The position numbers were made by a program, and so were the translations under genes. The notes beneath the pieces were generated by a model that was not told the DNA's origin, ran no database searches, and worked only from the letters and a program-made list of their open reading frames with translations. Shown in pieces: positions 44,737 through 53,704 of a DNA stretch of 64,000 nt (the first letter of the stretch is position 1; the number at the start of each line of letters is the position of its first letter). The stretch is from the NCBI RefSeq assembly GCF_040833965.1, contig NZ_CP162143.1:186001-250000 (forward strand), read 5' to 3'. Source of the stretch: Leptospira sp. WS39.C2 (GTDB taxonomy: Bacteria; Spirochaetota; Leptospiria; Leptospirales; Leptospiraceae).

Positions 44737-45207
44737 ATGGAACTGAAAACTAAAGTGATCGCCGAGGACGGCAAACAAGAGTTAACGATTGAACGTGAGT
44801 TTGATTTACCCGCTTCTCTTGTTTATAAGGCTCATACAGAGCCAGAACTCATCGAACAATGGATGGGAAACAAGGTAATCCAATTTGAAAAACGTAATCA
44901 TGGAAGTTATGTATTGGAAACAAAATCTCCTGAAGGTGTCGTACTCTTTCGTGCCAATGGAGTATTACTGAACCTAATTGAGGACAAAAGTTTTGTCCGC
45001 ACTTTTGAAATGGAAAACACAGGATTCCCAATCCAACTTGAGTTTTTTACCTTCGAAACAATTACCGAAAACAAATCCAAACTCACAATGCAAATTGTAT
45101 TCAAATCTGTAGAACAAAGAGACCAGTTATTGAAAATGCCATTTGCCCAAGGGATCAATATGGCTCACAACCGATTGGAAACGATAACAAAACAAACTTT
45201 AGCTTAA
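44737..45207 (+). CDS. SRPBCC/AHSA1-like protein
   Basis: The 156-residue protein has the START/Bet v 1-like fold of the AHSA1 family. The opening ELTIEREFDLPASLVYKA segment, the WMGNK motif and a helical C-terminus (INMAHNRLETITKQ) are typical. Such proteins are usually co-controlled with ArsR regulators and bind hydrophobic ligands. AAGGAA lies at good spacing upstream. Confidence 0.9.
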   Translation: MELKTKVIAEDGKQELTIEREFDLPASLVYKAHTEPELIEQWMGNKVIQFEKRNHGSYVLETKSPEGVVLFRANGVLLNLIEDKSFVRTFEMENTGFPIQLEFFTFETITENKSKLTMQIVFKSVEQRDQLLKMPFAQGINMAHNRLETITKQTLA

Positions 45208-45229
45208 TCTGAGGGATAGATTCATCGAT

Positions 45230-45418
45230 ATGGACCAAAAACATAAAAAATTACGTTATAAAACTACCGATGATTTTTTTATTGAGACTAAAACTTGGAA
45301 ACAAGAGATGAAAGAATCACAAAACATATCCCAGGTATCGTTAGTGGAAAAGGATGAAACGATTGAAGAGATACTGATGGAATTGTGGGTGAGTAATGTT
45401 TTGTTTAGGAGAACTTAA
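45230..45418 (+). CDS. Small protein between SRPBCC and DoxX genes
   Basis: The 62-residue charged protein begins MDQKHKKLRYKTT and has no membrane helix or recognised family. It has an AGGGAT-type ribosome binding site and fits the operon spacing (22 bp after SRPBCC), but its coding reality is uncertain because no homologue is known to me. Confidence 0.45.
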   Translation: MDQKHKKLRYKTTDDFFIETKTWKQEMKESQNISQVSLVEKDETIEEILMELWVSNVLFRRT

Positions 45419-45461
45419 CCATCAAATTTGCGGATTAAATTTTTTATTTAGGAGATAATTT

Positions 45462-45839
45462 ATGTCAGAGAAAACAAAAAAAATTCTATATTGGTTCTTT
45501 ACCCTTTGGTTATCACTTGGTATGGTTTCTACAGGTATCGTCCAACTCATCAAACTTCCCGAAGAAGTGGAAAAAATAAACCAATTGGGTTACCCTACTT
45601 ATTTTCTTACGATCTTAGGTGTTTGGAAACTATTGGGTGTCGTAGCTGTACTTGTGCCAAAATTTCAGTTACTCAAGGAATGGGCGTATGCTGGTTTTTT
45701 CTTTGCCATGTCTGGTGCGTCTATTTCTCACATTATTTGTGGGCATCCCATAACTGAAGTTTTACCTTCCGTTTTACTCTTAAGCCTAACAGTGATATCA
45801 TGGTACTTACGTCCTGAAAATCGCAGAATAAAAAGATAA
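45462..45839 (+). CDS. DoxX-family membrane protein
   Basis: The 125-residue protein has four membrane helices and the DoxX-like pattern (YWFFTLWLSLGMVSTGIVQL, LGVWKLLGVVAVLVPK, the HIICGHP loop). DoxX proteins are linked to thiosulfate:quinone or oxidative-stress functions and are often found with ArsR/SRPBCC pairs. A GGAG ribosome binding site is present. It closes the operon and is followed by a terminator-like hairpin. Confidence 0.88.
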   Translation: MSEKTKKILYWFFTLWLSLGMVSTGIVQLIKLPEEVEKINQLGYPTYFLTILGVWKLLGVVAVLVPKFQLLKEWAYAGFFFAMSGASISHIICGHPITEVLPSVLLLSLTVISWYLRPENRRIKR

Positions 45840-45868
45840 TGCCAAAGTATTCTTAAACAATGAAACGA

Positions 45869-45904
45869 CTAAACAAGAGGATGAAATTTTGTTTGGTTGT
45901 TTTT
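45869..45904 (+). terminator. Terminator-like hairpin after DoxX
   Basis: CTAAACAA (45869-45876) pairs with TTGTTTGG (45889-45896) through seven Watson-Crick pairs and one G-T pair, followed by a T-rich run to 45904. It lies between the converging doxX and pnuC genes. Confidence 0.5.
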
Positions 45905-45917
45905 GAATGGATTTCGA

Positions 45918-46595
45918 TTATACGGAAAGTGTCGAAGATTTTAGATTCTCCCGATATTCCTGATACCAATGCCAAGACCCATAAAAGGCAATGAGTAAAA
46001 AGATCCCGTATTCAAGTGTTACAAAAGGAATATTTTTTAACGAGTAAATTACTATACAGACAATATCTACAAATACCCACAAAAACCATGATTCCAGTTT
46101 CCTCTGCGCAAGTAACAGATTGGCGATGATACTTGTTACGGTTGTAAATGAATCCCAATACAAAAAGTCTGGTGGTTTCTGAAATACTTGTGGAAACCAA
46201 ATCGGTAAGTGTTTTGTAAAGTATCCAAGGCCGATGGTCCCAGAAAGAATCAGAAATAGTACCAAAAGATTTTTTTCTCTTCCTAACGAAACAATCTTCG
46301 TAAATTGTCCAGTTCGTTTCCTCCATATAATCCATCCATAAATACTAGAACCAAAAAAATAAATTTGTAATAACATATCCGAATACAATTGGATTTGGAA
46401 AAATAAAAAGAAAAAACAGATAGAGTTAAAGATTCCAATTGGCCAGGTGAGGATATGATTTCTGGAGGCTAGATACACACAAACGAGTCCAGAAGTAGTG
46501 CCTAAAAATTCCAATAAAGAGAAAGAATACCCAATCCATGTAAAGATGGTAAATTCTAAAAAAAAATATTGTTTCAAAAAAAGGATTTGTTCCAT
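45918..46595 (-). CDS. pnuC: PnuC-family nicotinamide riboside transporter
   Basis: The 225-residue protein has seven or so membrane helices. The core PnuC signature runs through LEFLGTTSGLVCVYLASRNH, TWPIGIFNSICFFFLF, and WRKRTGQ in the second half. PnuC carries out facilitated uptake of nicotinamide riboside for NAD synthesis. No NAD kinase/NadR gene is adjacent. A dyad-like sequence lies upstream at 46643-46659. Confidence 0.9.
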   Translation of the reverse strand: MEQILFLKQYFFLEFTIFTWIGYSFSLLEFLGTTSGLVCVYLASRNHILTWPIGIFNSICFFFLFFQIQLYSDMLLQIYFFGSSIYGWIIWRKRTGQFTKIVSLGREKNLLVLFLILSGTIGLGYFTKHLPIWFPQVFQKPPDFLYWDSFTTVTSIIANLLLAQRKLESWFLWVFVDIVCIVIYSLKNIPFVTLEYGIFLLIAFYGSWHWYQEYRENLKSSTLSV

Positions 46596-46642
46596 AATTT
46601 CCTATTCTCTTACAACAGACGACACACCTTTTTTCTATCAAG

Positions 46643-46659
46643 TTTGTTTGGCGAACAAA
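46643..46659. promoter_or_regulatory. Palindromic site upstream of pnuC
   Basis: TTTGTT-TGGCG-AACAAA (46643-46659) is a perfect 6-bp dyad, and it contains TTTG-GCGAA-CAAA (46647-46659), which matches the TTTGN5CAAA pattern reported for leptospiral LexA. It lies about 50-65 bp upstream of the pnuC start. A match of this kind is expected about once by chance in the window. Confidence 0.3.
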
Positions 46660-46725
46660 ATTGGAATGCAAATGTTATCATTGTTTTGATATAATGCTTA
46701 GATTTTTTTCAATTCCGAATCCATT

Positions 46726-47406
46726 TCAATCGATTCGGAAAAAATCTTCCTTAAAGCCTTTTTCGCCAAGCCATTTGCTTTGCAAAAGATTATAACCAAC
46801 AATTTCAAAGTCCCTTGAAATCCACTTCCTATACTTTTTTTTGGTTCTAGAAAATGCATAAGGGTCTACAAAAGACATTTCTTGTTTCATAACCGCATAA
46901 TCTTCATTTGTTGGAACAGTAAAATATAAATAATTACAATATTTTGCTATTTTTTCCAATACGGCTGGAATTTGGTTATCAGGTAAGTATTGGATGACGG
47001 AATTACAAATCCCAAGTTCCACTGGTTCTTTTTCCAATTTTGGCAAAACTAGTGTTTCTAAAGATTCATGGTAAATATGAAATTTGTCAGATCGTTTGAC
47101 CCAATCTTTTTTTTTCAGTTCGTCATAAGCTTCTTTTGATGCATCAACGGCATATACTTTCACTGGTGAAAATACCTTAACCATCTCACGAAGGAGGATT
47201 CCCTTCCCAAATCCAAAGTCAGCAATTTTATAAACAGGAATCTCCATTAATTGGAAAAGAGATTTTAGATAGTCTGCATGTTGTTTGGCGTTATATGATC
47301 CATCAACGTCGAGCCCATTTCCATAAATTTCAGACCAATATTCACTTCCAAACTCTTTACCATTTTTTCCAAAACCAGTTTGTTTTTGTTTTAAGAACCT
47401 CTTCAT
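46726..47406 (-). CDS. Class I SAM-dependent methyltransferase
   Basis: The 226-residue protein has the SAM-binding core around YKIADFGFGKGILLREMV (about 55-75), acidic AVDAS strand end, and ICNSVIQYLP central strand. It is followed by a C-terminal helical domain with many lysine/aromatic residues. Substrate unknown. The start overlaps the stop of the J-domain-like gene by one base (TAATG), so both are cotranscribed and may cooperate. Confidence 0.88.
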   Translation of the reverse strand: MKRFLKQKQTGFGKNGKEFGSEYWSEIYGNGLDVDGSYNAKQHADYLKSLFQLMEIPVYKIADFGFGKGILLREMVKVFSPVKVYAVDASKEAYDELKKKDWVKRSDKFHIYHESLETLVLPKLEKEPVELGICNSVIQYLPDNQIPAVLEKIAKYCNYLYFTVPTNEDYAVMKQEMSFVDPYAFSRTKKKYRKWISRDFEIVGYNLLQSKWLGEKGFKEDFFRID

Positions 47407-48620
47407 TAAAACTCTACTCCCAAACTTTGGAGTTCTTTTATCATTTCTTTGATGTATTTTGGTTCTTTAGTTAACATATCCACTTCATTTTGGTAAGCTT
47501 TTGTCACCATTTGGTTGTCGAGTTTCACACGTTTTAAATAAACATCTAAAGTTTCTTTTGTGATTTTACTAGAAGGAAAGTCGGCCATGAGTGGATGAGA
47601 AAAAAACCTTTGTTTGATAGAATCTTCCAATTCTCGGATTTTCGATTTGATGATCCCAATAAATCGTTTGATGGAAGAATCCTGAAAGGAAACATCCATT
47701 TGTTGGTTCGGAATGAGATCATCCACTTGCAGTTTGATTTCTAAAATTTCGGCGATGTTCATGTTATCTCTGGCACCAGAGAGTTTTGTCATCAGTTTTG
47801 CTTTTTTTTCCCTTAATATAGGATCTTGTTCTTTGTCAGGATGGATGAGTTTCGCTAAATTTTTAAATAAGGTATTGATATCAGTACTTAACAAACGTTC
47901 GGCTTCCATTTGTTTTTTTTCTTTGTCTATTTGTGCTTTTGATTTTTTTTTGTCTTTGAAGCCAGACTTAGACTTTCTAAAATAATCTGCTCTATATTCT
48001 TCATATTTTTCTCGGAAGTCTTTGTACTTTTCTTCGTGAGATTCCCTTTCTTTGTCTGAATCAAATTGGGTCCGATTAAAATCATCCAAATCAATTTCTA
48101 CTCCAAAGGTTTGTTTGATTCGGGATTCCATTTGGTTTTTATACCGTATTCGTTCTAATTTTTCAAACTTTGTTTCTAATTGGTCCCTATAACCACTATA
48201 AAATTCAGTGTTGTCCGCCAAATTATCGTTACAGAATTCAAGTAGATACCGGCGTAAAAATTCCCTTTGCATTTTTCCAAAAGAAAGTTTTTCTTCGAGT
48301 AAAATCGAACACATAAGTTCAAATCGTTCCCGTTCCAACTGTTTTTGTTTTTCCAATTCTGGTAAAACAACTTTCAAATAAGTTTCATTCACCAATTGGA
48401 ATAAAGGTTCAATTTCTTTGGATCGTTCTAGTGTTTCCTTATGTTTTCGTAAGGCATCATTAAATTCTTTTTGTGCTTTTGTTTGGTTCGAAGTTTCACC
48501 TGTCCAAACAAGTGTATCTTCAATTGTGATTTGACTGTCAGAAACCTTCGGCTTTTTCGAATTGGATAAAATGGGTTTTTCCTTAGAATGTTTTTTTGGA
48601 TTCGTTTTAGAAGTTGGCAT
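47406..48620 (-). CDS. J-domain-like coiled-coil protein
   Basis: The 404-residue soluble protein has a lysine-rich N-terminus, long charged helices (about 60-230), and a J-domain-like segment near residues 235-300 with the invariant HPD motif in NLAKLIHPDKEQDP, followed by a helix resembling J helix III (KAKLMTKLSGARDN). J proteins stimulate Hsp70. The rest has no zinc-finger or substrate-binding domain. The start at 48620 is the best in-frame ATG but lacks a Shine-Dalgarno; a longer frame would extend into the aconitase gene. A strong hairpin lies directly upstream. Confidence 0.7.
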   Translation of the reverse strand: MPTSKTNPKKHSKEKPILSNSKKPKVSDSQITIEDTLVWTGETSNQTKAQKEFNDALRKHKETLERSKEIEPLFQLVNETYLKVVLPELEKQKQLERERFELMCSILLEEKLSFGKMQREFLRRYLLEFCNDNLADNTEFYSGYRDQLETKFEKLERIRYKNQMESRIKQTFGVEIDLDDFNRTQFDSDKERESHEEKYKDFREKYEEYRADYFRKSKSGFKDKKKSKAQIDKEKKQMEAERLLSTDINTLFKNLAKLIHPDKEQDPILREKKAKLMTKLSGARDNMNIAEILEIKLQVDDLIPNQQMDVSFQDSSIKRFIGIIKSKIRELEDSIKQRFFSHPLMADFPSSKITKETLDVYLKRVKLDNQMVTKAYQNEVDMLTKEPKYIKEMIKELQSLGVEF

Positions 48621-48629
48621 GGAAGAAGG

Positions 48630-48655
48630 ACTTGCCAGAAAATCTTCTGGCAAGT
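48630..48655. terminator. Perfect 11-bp hairpin between aconitase and the J-domain-like gene
   Basis: ACTTGCCAGAA (48630-48640) pairs with TTCTGGCAAGT (48645-48655) around a 4-base loop. It lies in the 53 bp between the aconitase stop and the next ATG on the same strand, so it may terminate or attenuate read-through, or act as an mRNA 3' stabiliser. A plain T-run is missing on the minus strand. Confidence 0.6.
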
Positions 48656-48673
48656 GTTTTATCGAAATTTTTG

Positions 48674-50929
48674 TTACGCTTTCATCAAGTTCAAAGCAGC
48701 TCCTGCTTTGAACCATTCAATTTGTTGCGCATTATAGGTATGGTTCACTTGGATCTCATCTTTTTTTCCATCTTTATGATTGAGAACCAAACTGAGTGGT
48801 TTTCCTTCTTGGAATGAAGTGAGTCCGATGATGTCGATCAAATCTTCTTCTTGGATTTTATCGTAGTCATCTTTGTTTGCAAAGGTAAGTGCAAGCATCC
48901 CTTGTTTTTTTAAGTTTGTTTCGTGGATACGAGCAAACGATTTCACAAGCACTGCTCGAACACCTAAATGCCTTGGCTCCATAGCTGCGTGTTCTCTGGA
49001 AGACCCTTCTCCGTAGTTTTCATCCCCAACGACAATCGATCCAATCCCTTGTGCTTTGTAAGCCCTTTGGGTTTGTGGGACTGGTTCGTAGTTACCAGTC
49101 AGTTGGTTTTTCACTTCATTGGTTTTGCCATTGAAGAAGTTTGTCGCACCAATGAGAAGGTTGTTGGAAATATTATCCAAGTGACCACGGAATTTTAACC
49201 AAGGGCCCGCCATTGAGATATGGTCTGTTGTACATTTTCCTTTGGCTTTGATGAGGAGTTTCAGACCTTTGAGGTCTGTACCTTCCCATGCTTTGAATGG
49301 TGCAAGGAGTTGGAGTCTAGTGGAACTTGGATCTACAATCACTTGGACACCAGATCCGTCAGCTGCAGGAGCTACATAACCCGCATCTTCAACAGCAAAA
49401 CCTTTGCTCGGAAGTTCTTCTCCCGTAGGAGGGTCTAGTTTTACCTGTTCCCCTTTTTCGTTAGTTAAAGTATCCGTGAGTGGGTTAAAACCTAAATTCC
49501 CTGCAATCGCAAGTGCTGTTGTGATTTCTGGTGAAGCAACAAATGCATACGTGTTTGGGTTTCCGTCTTGGCGTGCTTGGAAGTTACGATTGAAGGAGTG
49601 AACAATTGTGTTCTTTTCCTTTTTCTCAGCACCTACACGGGACCACATTCCAATACAAGGTCCACAAGCATTGGAGAATACTTTTGCGCCAATTTGGTTG
49701 AAGGTATCGATAAATCCATCACGTGCAATTGTGTATCTTACAAGTTCAGAACCTGGAGTGATGGTAAATTCTGCTTTGGTTTTGAGACCTTTAGAAGCTA
49801 CTTGTTTGGCAAGAGATGCTGCACGAGAGATGTCTTCATACGATGAGTTTGTACAAGATCCGATAAGACCCACTTCGACTTTGAGTGGCCATCCATTTTT
49901 TTCCGCTTCTTCTTTCATCTTAGAAATCGGAGTGGCAAGGTCAGGAGTGAAAGGTCCATTTACATAAGGCTCAAGAGTGTCGAGGTCAATTTCAATCACT
50001 TGGTCGAAGTACTTTGATGGGTCAACATACACTTCTGGGTCAGCTGTTAAATGTGCTTTGTATTTATTGGCAAGATCTGCCACATCAGCTCTGTTAGTAG
50101 AACGAAGGTAACGTTCCATTGATTCATCATAACCGAAAGTAGAAGTGGTGGCACCAATTTCGGCACCCATGTTACAAATTGTACCTTTTCCCGTACAAGA
50201 AAGAGCTTCCGCACCTGGGCCAAAGTATTCTACAATCGCACCAGTTCCCCCTTTTACAGTGAGAATCCCTGCTACTTTTAAAATGACATCTTTTGCAGAA
50301 GTCCAACCATTCAGTTTTCCTGTGAGTTTGACACCAATTGCTTTTGGCCATTTCAGTTCCCAAGGGAGACCAGCCATCACATCACAAGCGTCAGCTCCAC
50401 CAACACCAATCGCAACCATTCCAAGTCCACCAGCATTCACTGTATGGGAGTCAGTTCCGATCATCATCCCACCTGGGAATGCATAGTTTTCTAAAACCAC
50501 TTGGTGGATGATCCCAGCACCTGGTTTCCAGAACCCAATTCCGTATTTATTGGAAACGGAAGATAAAAAATCATAAACTTCTTTGTTTTCTGTAACAGCA
50601 ATCCCAAGGTCTTTGCCTGATTCTTCTTTTGCTGTGATTAAGTGGTCACAGTGTACTGTTGAAGGCACTGCCACTTTTTTACGACCTGCTTGCATGAACT
50701 GCAAAAGTGCCATCTGTGCTGTTGCATCTTGCATGGCCACTCGGTCTGGAGCAAAGTCAACATAATCGGCACCACGTCCAAAACTTTTGGAAGGGTTTCC
50801 ATCCCAAAGGTGGTTGTATAAAATCTTTTCTGTGAGAGTGAGGGGTCGACCCACAATCTTCCTGGCTTGTGTGATGGCCGCTTCCATTTTGGAATAACGA
50901 GCCGCGATCATTTCTATATCAAATGCCAT
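48674..50929 (-). CDS. acn: Aconitate hydratase (mitochondrial type)
   Basis: The 751-residue enzyme interconverts citrate and isocitrate in the TCA cycle. The iron-sulphur ligand cysteines lie in [12 protein letters not shown] and [11 protein letters not shown] (C-x-x-C), and the catalytic domain 4 swivel region ([17 protein letters not shown], here [19 protein letters not shown]) is intact. The length fits the mitochondrial/AcnA-like group with the N-terminal [16 protein letters not shown] segment. The start ATG is preceded by a clear AGGT-type site. Monocistronic or first of the unit with the J-domain gene. Confidence 0.96.
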   Translation of the reverse strand: MAFDIEMIAARYSKMEAAITQARKIVGRPLTLTEKILYNHLWDGNPSKSFGRGADYVDFAPDRVAMQDATAQMALLQFMQAGRKKVAVPSTVHCDHLITAKEESGKDLGIAVTENKEVYDFLSSVSNKYGIGFWKPGAGIIHQVVLENYAFPGGMMIGTDSHTVNAGGLGMVAIGVGGADACDVMAGLPWELKWPKAIGVKLTGKLNGWTSAKDVILKVAGILTVKGGTGAIVEYFGPGAEALSCTGKGTICNMGAEIGATTSTFGYDESMERYLRSTNRADVADLANKYKAHLTADPEVYVDPSKYFDQVIEIDLDTLEPYVNGPFTPDLATPISKMKEEAEKNGWPLKVEVGLIGSCTNSSYEDISRAASLAKQVASKGLKTKAEFTITPGSELVRYTIARDGFIDTFNQIGAKVFSNACGPCIGMWSRVGAEKKEKNTIVHSFNRNFQARQDGNPNTYAFVASPEITTALAIAGNLGFNPLTDTLTNEKGEQVKLDPPTGEELPSKGFAVEDAGYVAPAADGSGVQVIVDPSSTRLQLLAPFKAWEGTDLKGLKLLIKAKGKCTTDHISMAGPWLKFRGHLDNISNNLLIGATNFFNGKTNEVKNQLTGNYEPVPQTQRAYKAQGIGSIVVGDENYGEGSSREHAAMEPRHLGVRAVLVKSFARIHETNLKKQGMLALTFANKDDYDKIQEEDLIDIIGLTSFQEGKPLSLVLNHKDGKKDEIQVNHTYNAQQIEWFKAGAALNLMKA

Positions 50930-51038
50930 CTGAACCTCTTATACCTATCAGACCGCAGGAAAAAAGGGAATCAATCGAAAATTAAACTACAGAAGCTAAA
51001 ATCAGTAAAATTGGTTCTTTTCGTTATGATCGATGGGA

Positions 51039-51569
51039 TCAACCGTCGATCCGGACATAAACTTCATCAGCCTTTAGGATGAGCCCTGTTTTAATTTCGA
51101 TGAGTCGAGTGTTGACAAAAACACCATCTTGGTAAGGAGTAACAATTCCTGTGATGATGACATCCAATTTCAGCACCTCACCTATTTTACGCAAGGTGGC
51201 AGTATCAGTGGGAGAATCCAAACTAAGGCCTGCTTCTTTTAAAACCTTTTGGTTTGCCAAACGATCTAAAATTTGAAAACGGTCCTTTTTCACAAGTTCC
51301 GTGGTCAGTTTCTCTGCAAGGATATCACCGTATGGACTTTTTTTCCCTTCGTTGTCTAAAAATGTCAAAACAACAAGTCTTACTGGTTGGAAATAAAAAC
51401 CTTTTTCGGATAAGGAAATCGCCAATTGTTCTAAGGGAGGAACTGTTGGTTTTTTAGGTTTGGTTTCTCTTTCTTCTCCCAGATAACAAGCGCTTAGTGA
51501 AAATAAAAAGAGATTAAAAATGATAATATTAAAACGCAACTTCCATACCAAGTGAGGTAACATATTCAT
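51039..51569 (-). CDS. FlgO-like lipoprotein
   Basis: The 176-residue precursor has a hydrophobic signal sequence with lipobox LSAC near residues 25-28, then a FlgO-type domain (about 45-175) with LEQLAISLSEKG, LVVLTFLDNEGK, the LVKKDRFQILDRL segment and DVIITGIVTPYQDG. FlgO relatives are outer-membrane lipoproteins linked to flagella or secretion. The start at 51569 (M-N-M-L-P) has GGAAAA upstream; its 5' end overlaps the upstream barrel gene by about 40 bases. Confidence 0.75.
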   Translation of the reverse strand: MNMLPHLVWKLRFNIIIFNLFLFSLSACYLGEERETKPKKPTVPPLEQLAISLSEKGFYFQPVRLVVLTFLDNEGKKSPYGDILAEKLTTELVKKDRFQILDRLANQKVLKEAGLSLDSPTDTATLRKIGEVLKLDVIITGIVTPYQDGVFVNTRLIEIKTGLILKADEVYVRIDG

Positions 51570-52548
51570 AAAACGATTTTCCATTAAACGCATTCCCTAC
51601 CATATAACCACCAGGTAACCCAACAAGCATACCGTCTTTATAAAATTGGTTTTGGAAATTGAGAAAAAAAGTAGTTTTGAGTTTGCCTGATTGTTTGCCG
51701 CGAAACGAGGCCGAAAAAGTTTCGGGAGAACGACCATTCTGGTCCCGAACCTGTAACAAGGGATCGTTAAATACATTAAAAACTTGGTTCCCAACATAAA
51801 GAGAGTAATTTTTAGAAGGACCAAGAAATAAAATAAAACCTAGCGAAGCAATGTCTTGTGCAGGGATAAAACCAATTTGTCCATTGGAAGCATTGGGTCT
51901 TTGGTTTACGTAATTGTATCGGAGGTTTAGTTGGATTTTGTCACTACCGAAAAAAAAAGAGAATTTACCACCCTCTGCACCATAAGCAGACACAGGACTA
52001 TCTGTTTTTACATTATAAACAGTCGTTTGTACTTTTACAAAAGGTGAGGCAGAAAAACTACCTTGGTATTCATAAAACAATTTCGGGTCGTATAACGTAC
52101 GTTTGTTAGCCTCTAATTGTCGAAAGATCATACTTGCTGAGGGATGGTTCGGTGTCACTAAAATCGATTGGGATAAAGCGGGTTCTCCACTTTGTTTTGC
52201 ATCAATAAAGGAATAAGAAGCTGGAGTGATCTCTGAATCGAACAGCGAGAAAGAGTAAGAATAATTGCTACGTTTAAACCCTCGTTTTGAAGGATTCCCA
52301 TTTCCCTCTAATGAAAATGACAGAAACGTATCTTTCGGAACTTCTGAAAATTCGGAACGTTTTGTTTTCGAATGATTTAGAATTGGCTCAATGAATAAAT
52401 TTGAAGTTTTTTTTTCAACTAACAGAGGTTTTGCTGGGTTTTCCAATTTTTTGACTTGGTTCTCTTGGATGGGCGCGAGGGTCACCACTGCAAGAAGACC
52501 AAAACCAGAAATAAGTGAAACAAATACAGAAACTTGTGGGGAGTTCAT
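51529..52548 (-). CDS. Putative outer-membrane beta-barrel protein
   Basis: The 339-residue protein has an N-terminal hydrophobic segment (about residues 7-24, signal-anchor-like) and a proline/lysine linker, then a barrel-like region of alternating strands (about 70-339) ending SLGMEVAF with a terminal phenylalanine. No homologous family is recognised. Its 3' end overlaps the FlgO-like gene start, so both are cotranscribed. Confidence 0.6.
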   Translation of the reverse strand: MNSPQVSVFVSLISGFGLLAVVTLAPIQENQVKKLENPAKPLLVEKKTSNLFIEPILNHSKTKRSEFSEVPKDTFLSFSLEGNGNPSKRGFKRSNYSYSFSLFDSEITPASYSFIDAKQSGEPALSQSILVTPNHPSASMIFRQLEANKRTLYDPKLFYEYQGSFSASPFVKVQTTVYNVKTDSPVSAYGAEGGKFSFFFGSDKIQLNLRYNYVNQRPNASNGQIGFIPAQDIASLGFILFLGPSKNYSLYVGNQVFNVFNDPLLQVRDQNGRSPETFSASFRGKQSGKLKTTFFLNFQNQFYKDGMLVGLPGGYMVGNAFNGKSFYEYVTSLGMEVAF

Positions 52549-52600
52549 AGAGAAACTGTTAAAACATATTTCCTAATCCAAAGTGAATGTAAACCTATTT

Positions 52601-53641
52601 TTAAAATAAGAACATCGAGTCACCATAGGAATAAAAACGAAACTGGTTCTGTAATGCATACGCATAAGAATTCATCACGAGTCGACTATTAGCGAAGGCA
52701 CTCACTAGTAATAACAAACTTGATTTTGGTAAATGAAAGTTTGTTATCAGTCCTTGTACGGATTCAATCGTGTCACCAGGCGACAAAAATATGTCAGTTT
52801 GACCCAGACCTACCTTATATTTCTGTTGTTGAGAATCAAATACAGTTTCTAACACACGAAGAGACGTAGTTCCGATCGCAATGATCCTTCGACCTTCTTT
52901 TTTTGCAGTGTTCAAACGATTTGCCGTTTCTTCTGTAATTTCATATTTTTCTTTATGAAGTGTTTTAGTTTTCCATTGTTCGGCGGTTAAGGGACGAAAT
53001 GTCCCATAACCAACTTGTAAATTGACTGGTACAAATTCTAAACCTTGTTGGAGTAAATCTTCTTTTAAAGAATCTGTAAAATGAAGTCCTGCTGTTGGTG
53101 CAGCAACGGAACCTGATTTTTTTGCAAAGATGGTTTGGTAACGCACCTTATCTTCTTCATTCCCTTTTCTTTTTAAGTAAGGAGGGATTGGAATTGTTCC
53201 AAAAATTTCAAAATCAAAATCGGTAAGTTGGCGAGACGAAACGAGTACAGACAATTCCTCTTCTTTCCCTTCGTAACGGAACATAAACTCCGGGAATCCC
53301 ACTGGCCATAAATTTTCACCTAATCTGAGTTTTGCTCTATTTTTTAAGATACAGGTCCAAGTGTTCTCTTCACCTTCTACTGTTTCCAAAAAAATCGATT
53401 CGTGGATGCGACCTGATTGGACTTGTAAGTAAACCCTACGGTAAGATACTTTCGTTTCATTAAAAACTAAGACATCACCCGATCGTAGCCAATTTCGAAT
53501 GTCTCGGAAATGTGGTGTTTCCCAAAACTTGTTTTCCGATTTATCCACGAGTAGTAAGCGCGATTCATCCCTATTTTCAGCGGGAAAACGAGCAATTTGT
53601 TCTTCTGGTAAGTGAAAATCAAATTCTTCTAAAAAATCCAT
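52601..53641 (-). CDS. queA: S-adenosylmethionine:tRNA ribosyltransferase-isomerase
   Basis: The 346-residue enzyme adds the epoxycyclopentane ring to tRNA queuosine precursor. Conserved signatures are FDFHLPEEQIARFP near the start, RDESRLLLVD, LRSGDVLVFNETKV, SVAAPTAGLHFT, and the LHKEKYEI and TTSLRVLETV segments. Length and motif order match QueA. It lies divergent from the glycan cluster start (53705) with 63 bp between. Confidence 0.95.
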   Translation of the reverse strand: MDFLEEFDFHLPEEQIARFPAENRDESRLLLVDKSENKFWETPHFRDIRNWLRSGDVLVFNETKVSYRRVYLQVQSGRIHESIFLETVEGEENTWTCILKNRAKLRLGENLWPVGFPEFMFRYEGKEEELSVLVSSRQLTDFDFEIFGTIPIPPYLKRKGNEEDKVRYQTIFAKKSGSVAAPTAGLHFTDSLKEDLLQQGLEFVPVNLQVGYGTFRPLTAEQWKTKTLHKEKYEITEETANRLNTAKKEGRRIIAIGTTSLRVLETVFDSQQQKYKVGLGQTDIFLSPGDTIESVQGLITNFHLPKSSLLLLVSAFANSRLVMNSYAYALQNQFRFYSYGDSMFLF

Positions 53642-53704
53642 CTTGGAATCACCTTAGGAAAACCTTGTCAATTAACCAGAAATATTGGGAATGGTAGGAG
53701 AACT

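Noticed and set aside
48621..48716. Extended start of the J-domain-like gene into aconitase
   Set aside because: The extra 32 residues would read through the aconitase 3' end and the hairpin; the ATG at 48620 is more economical.
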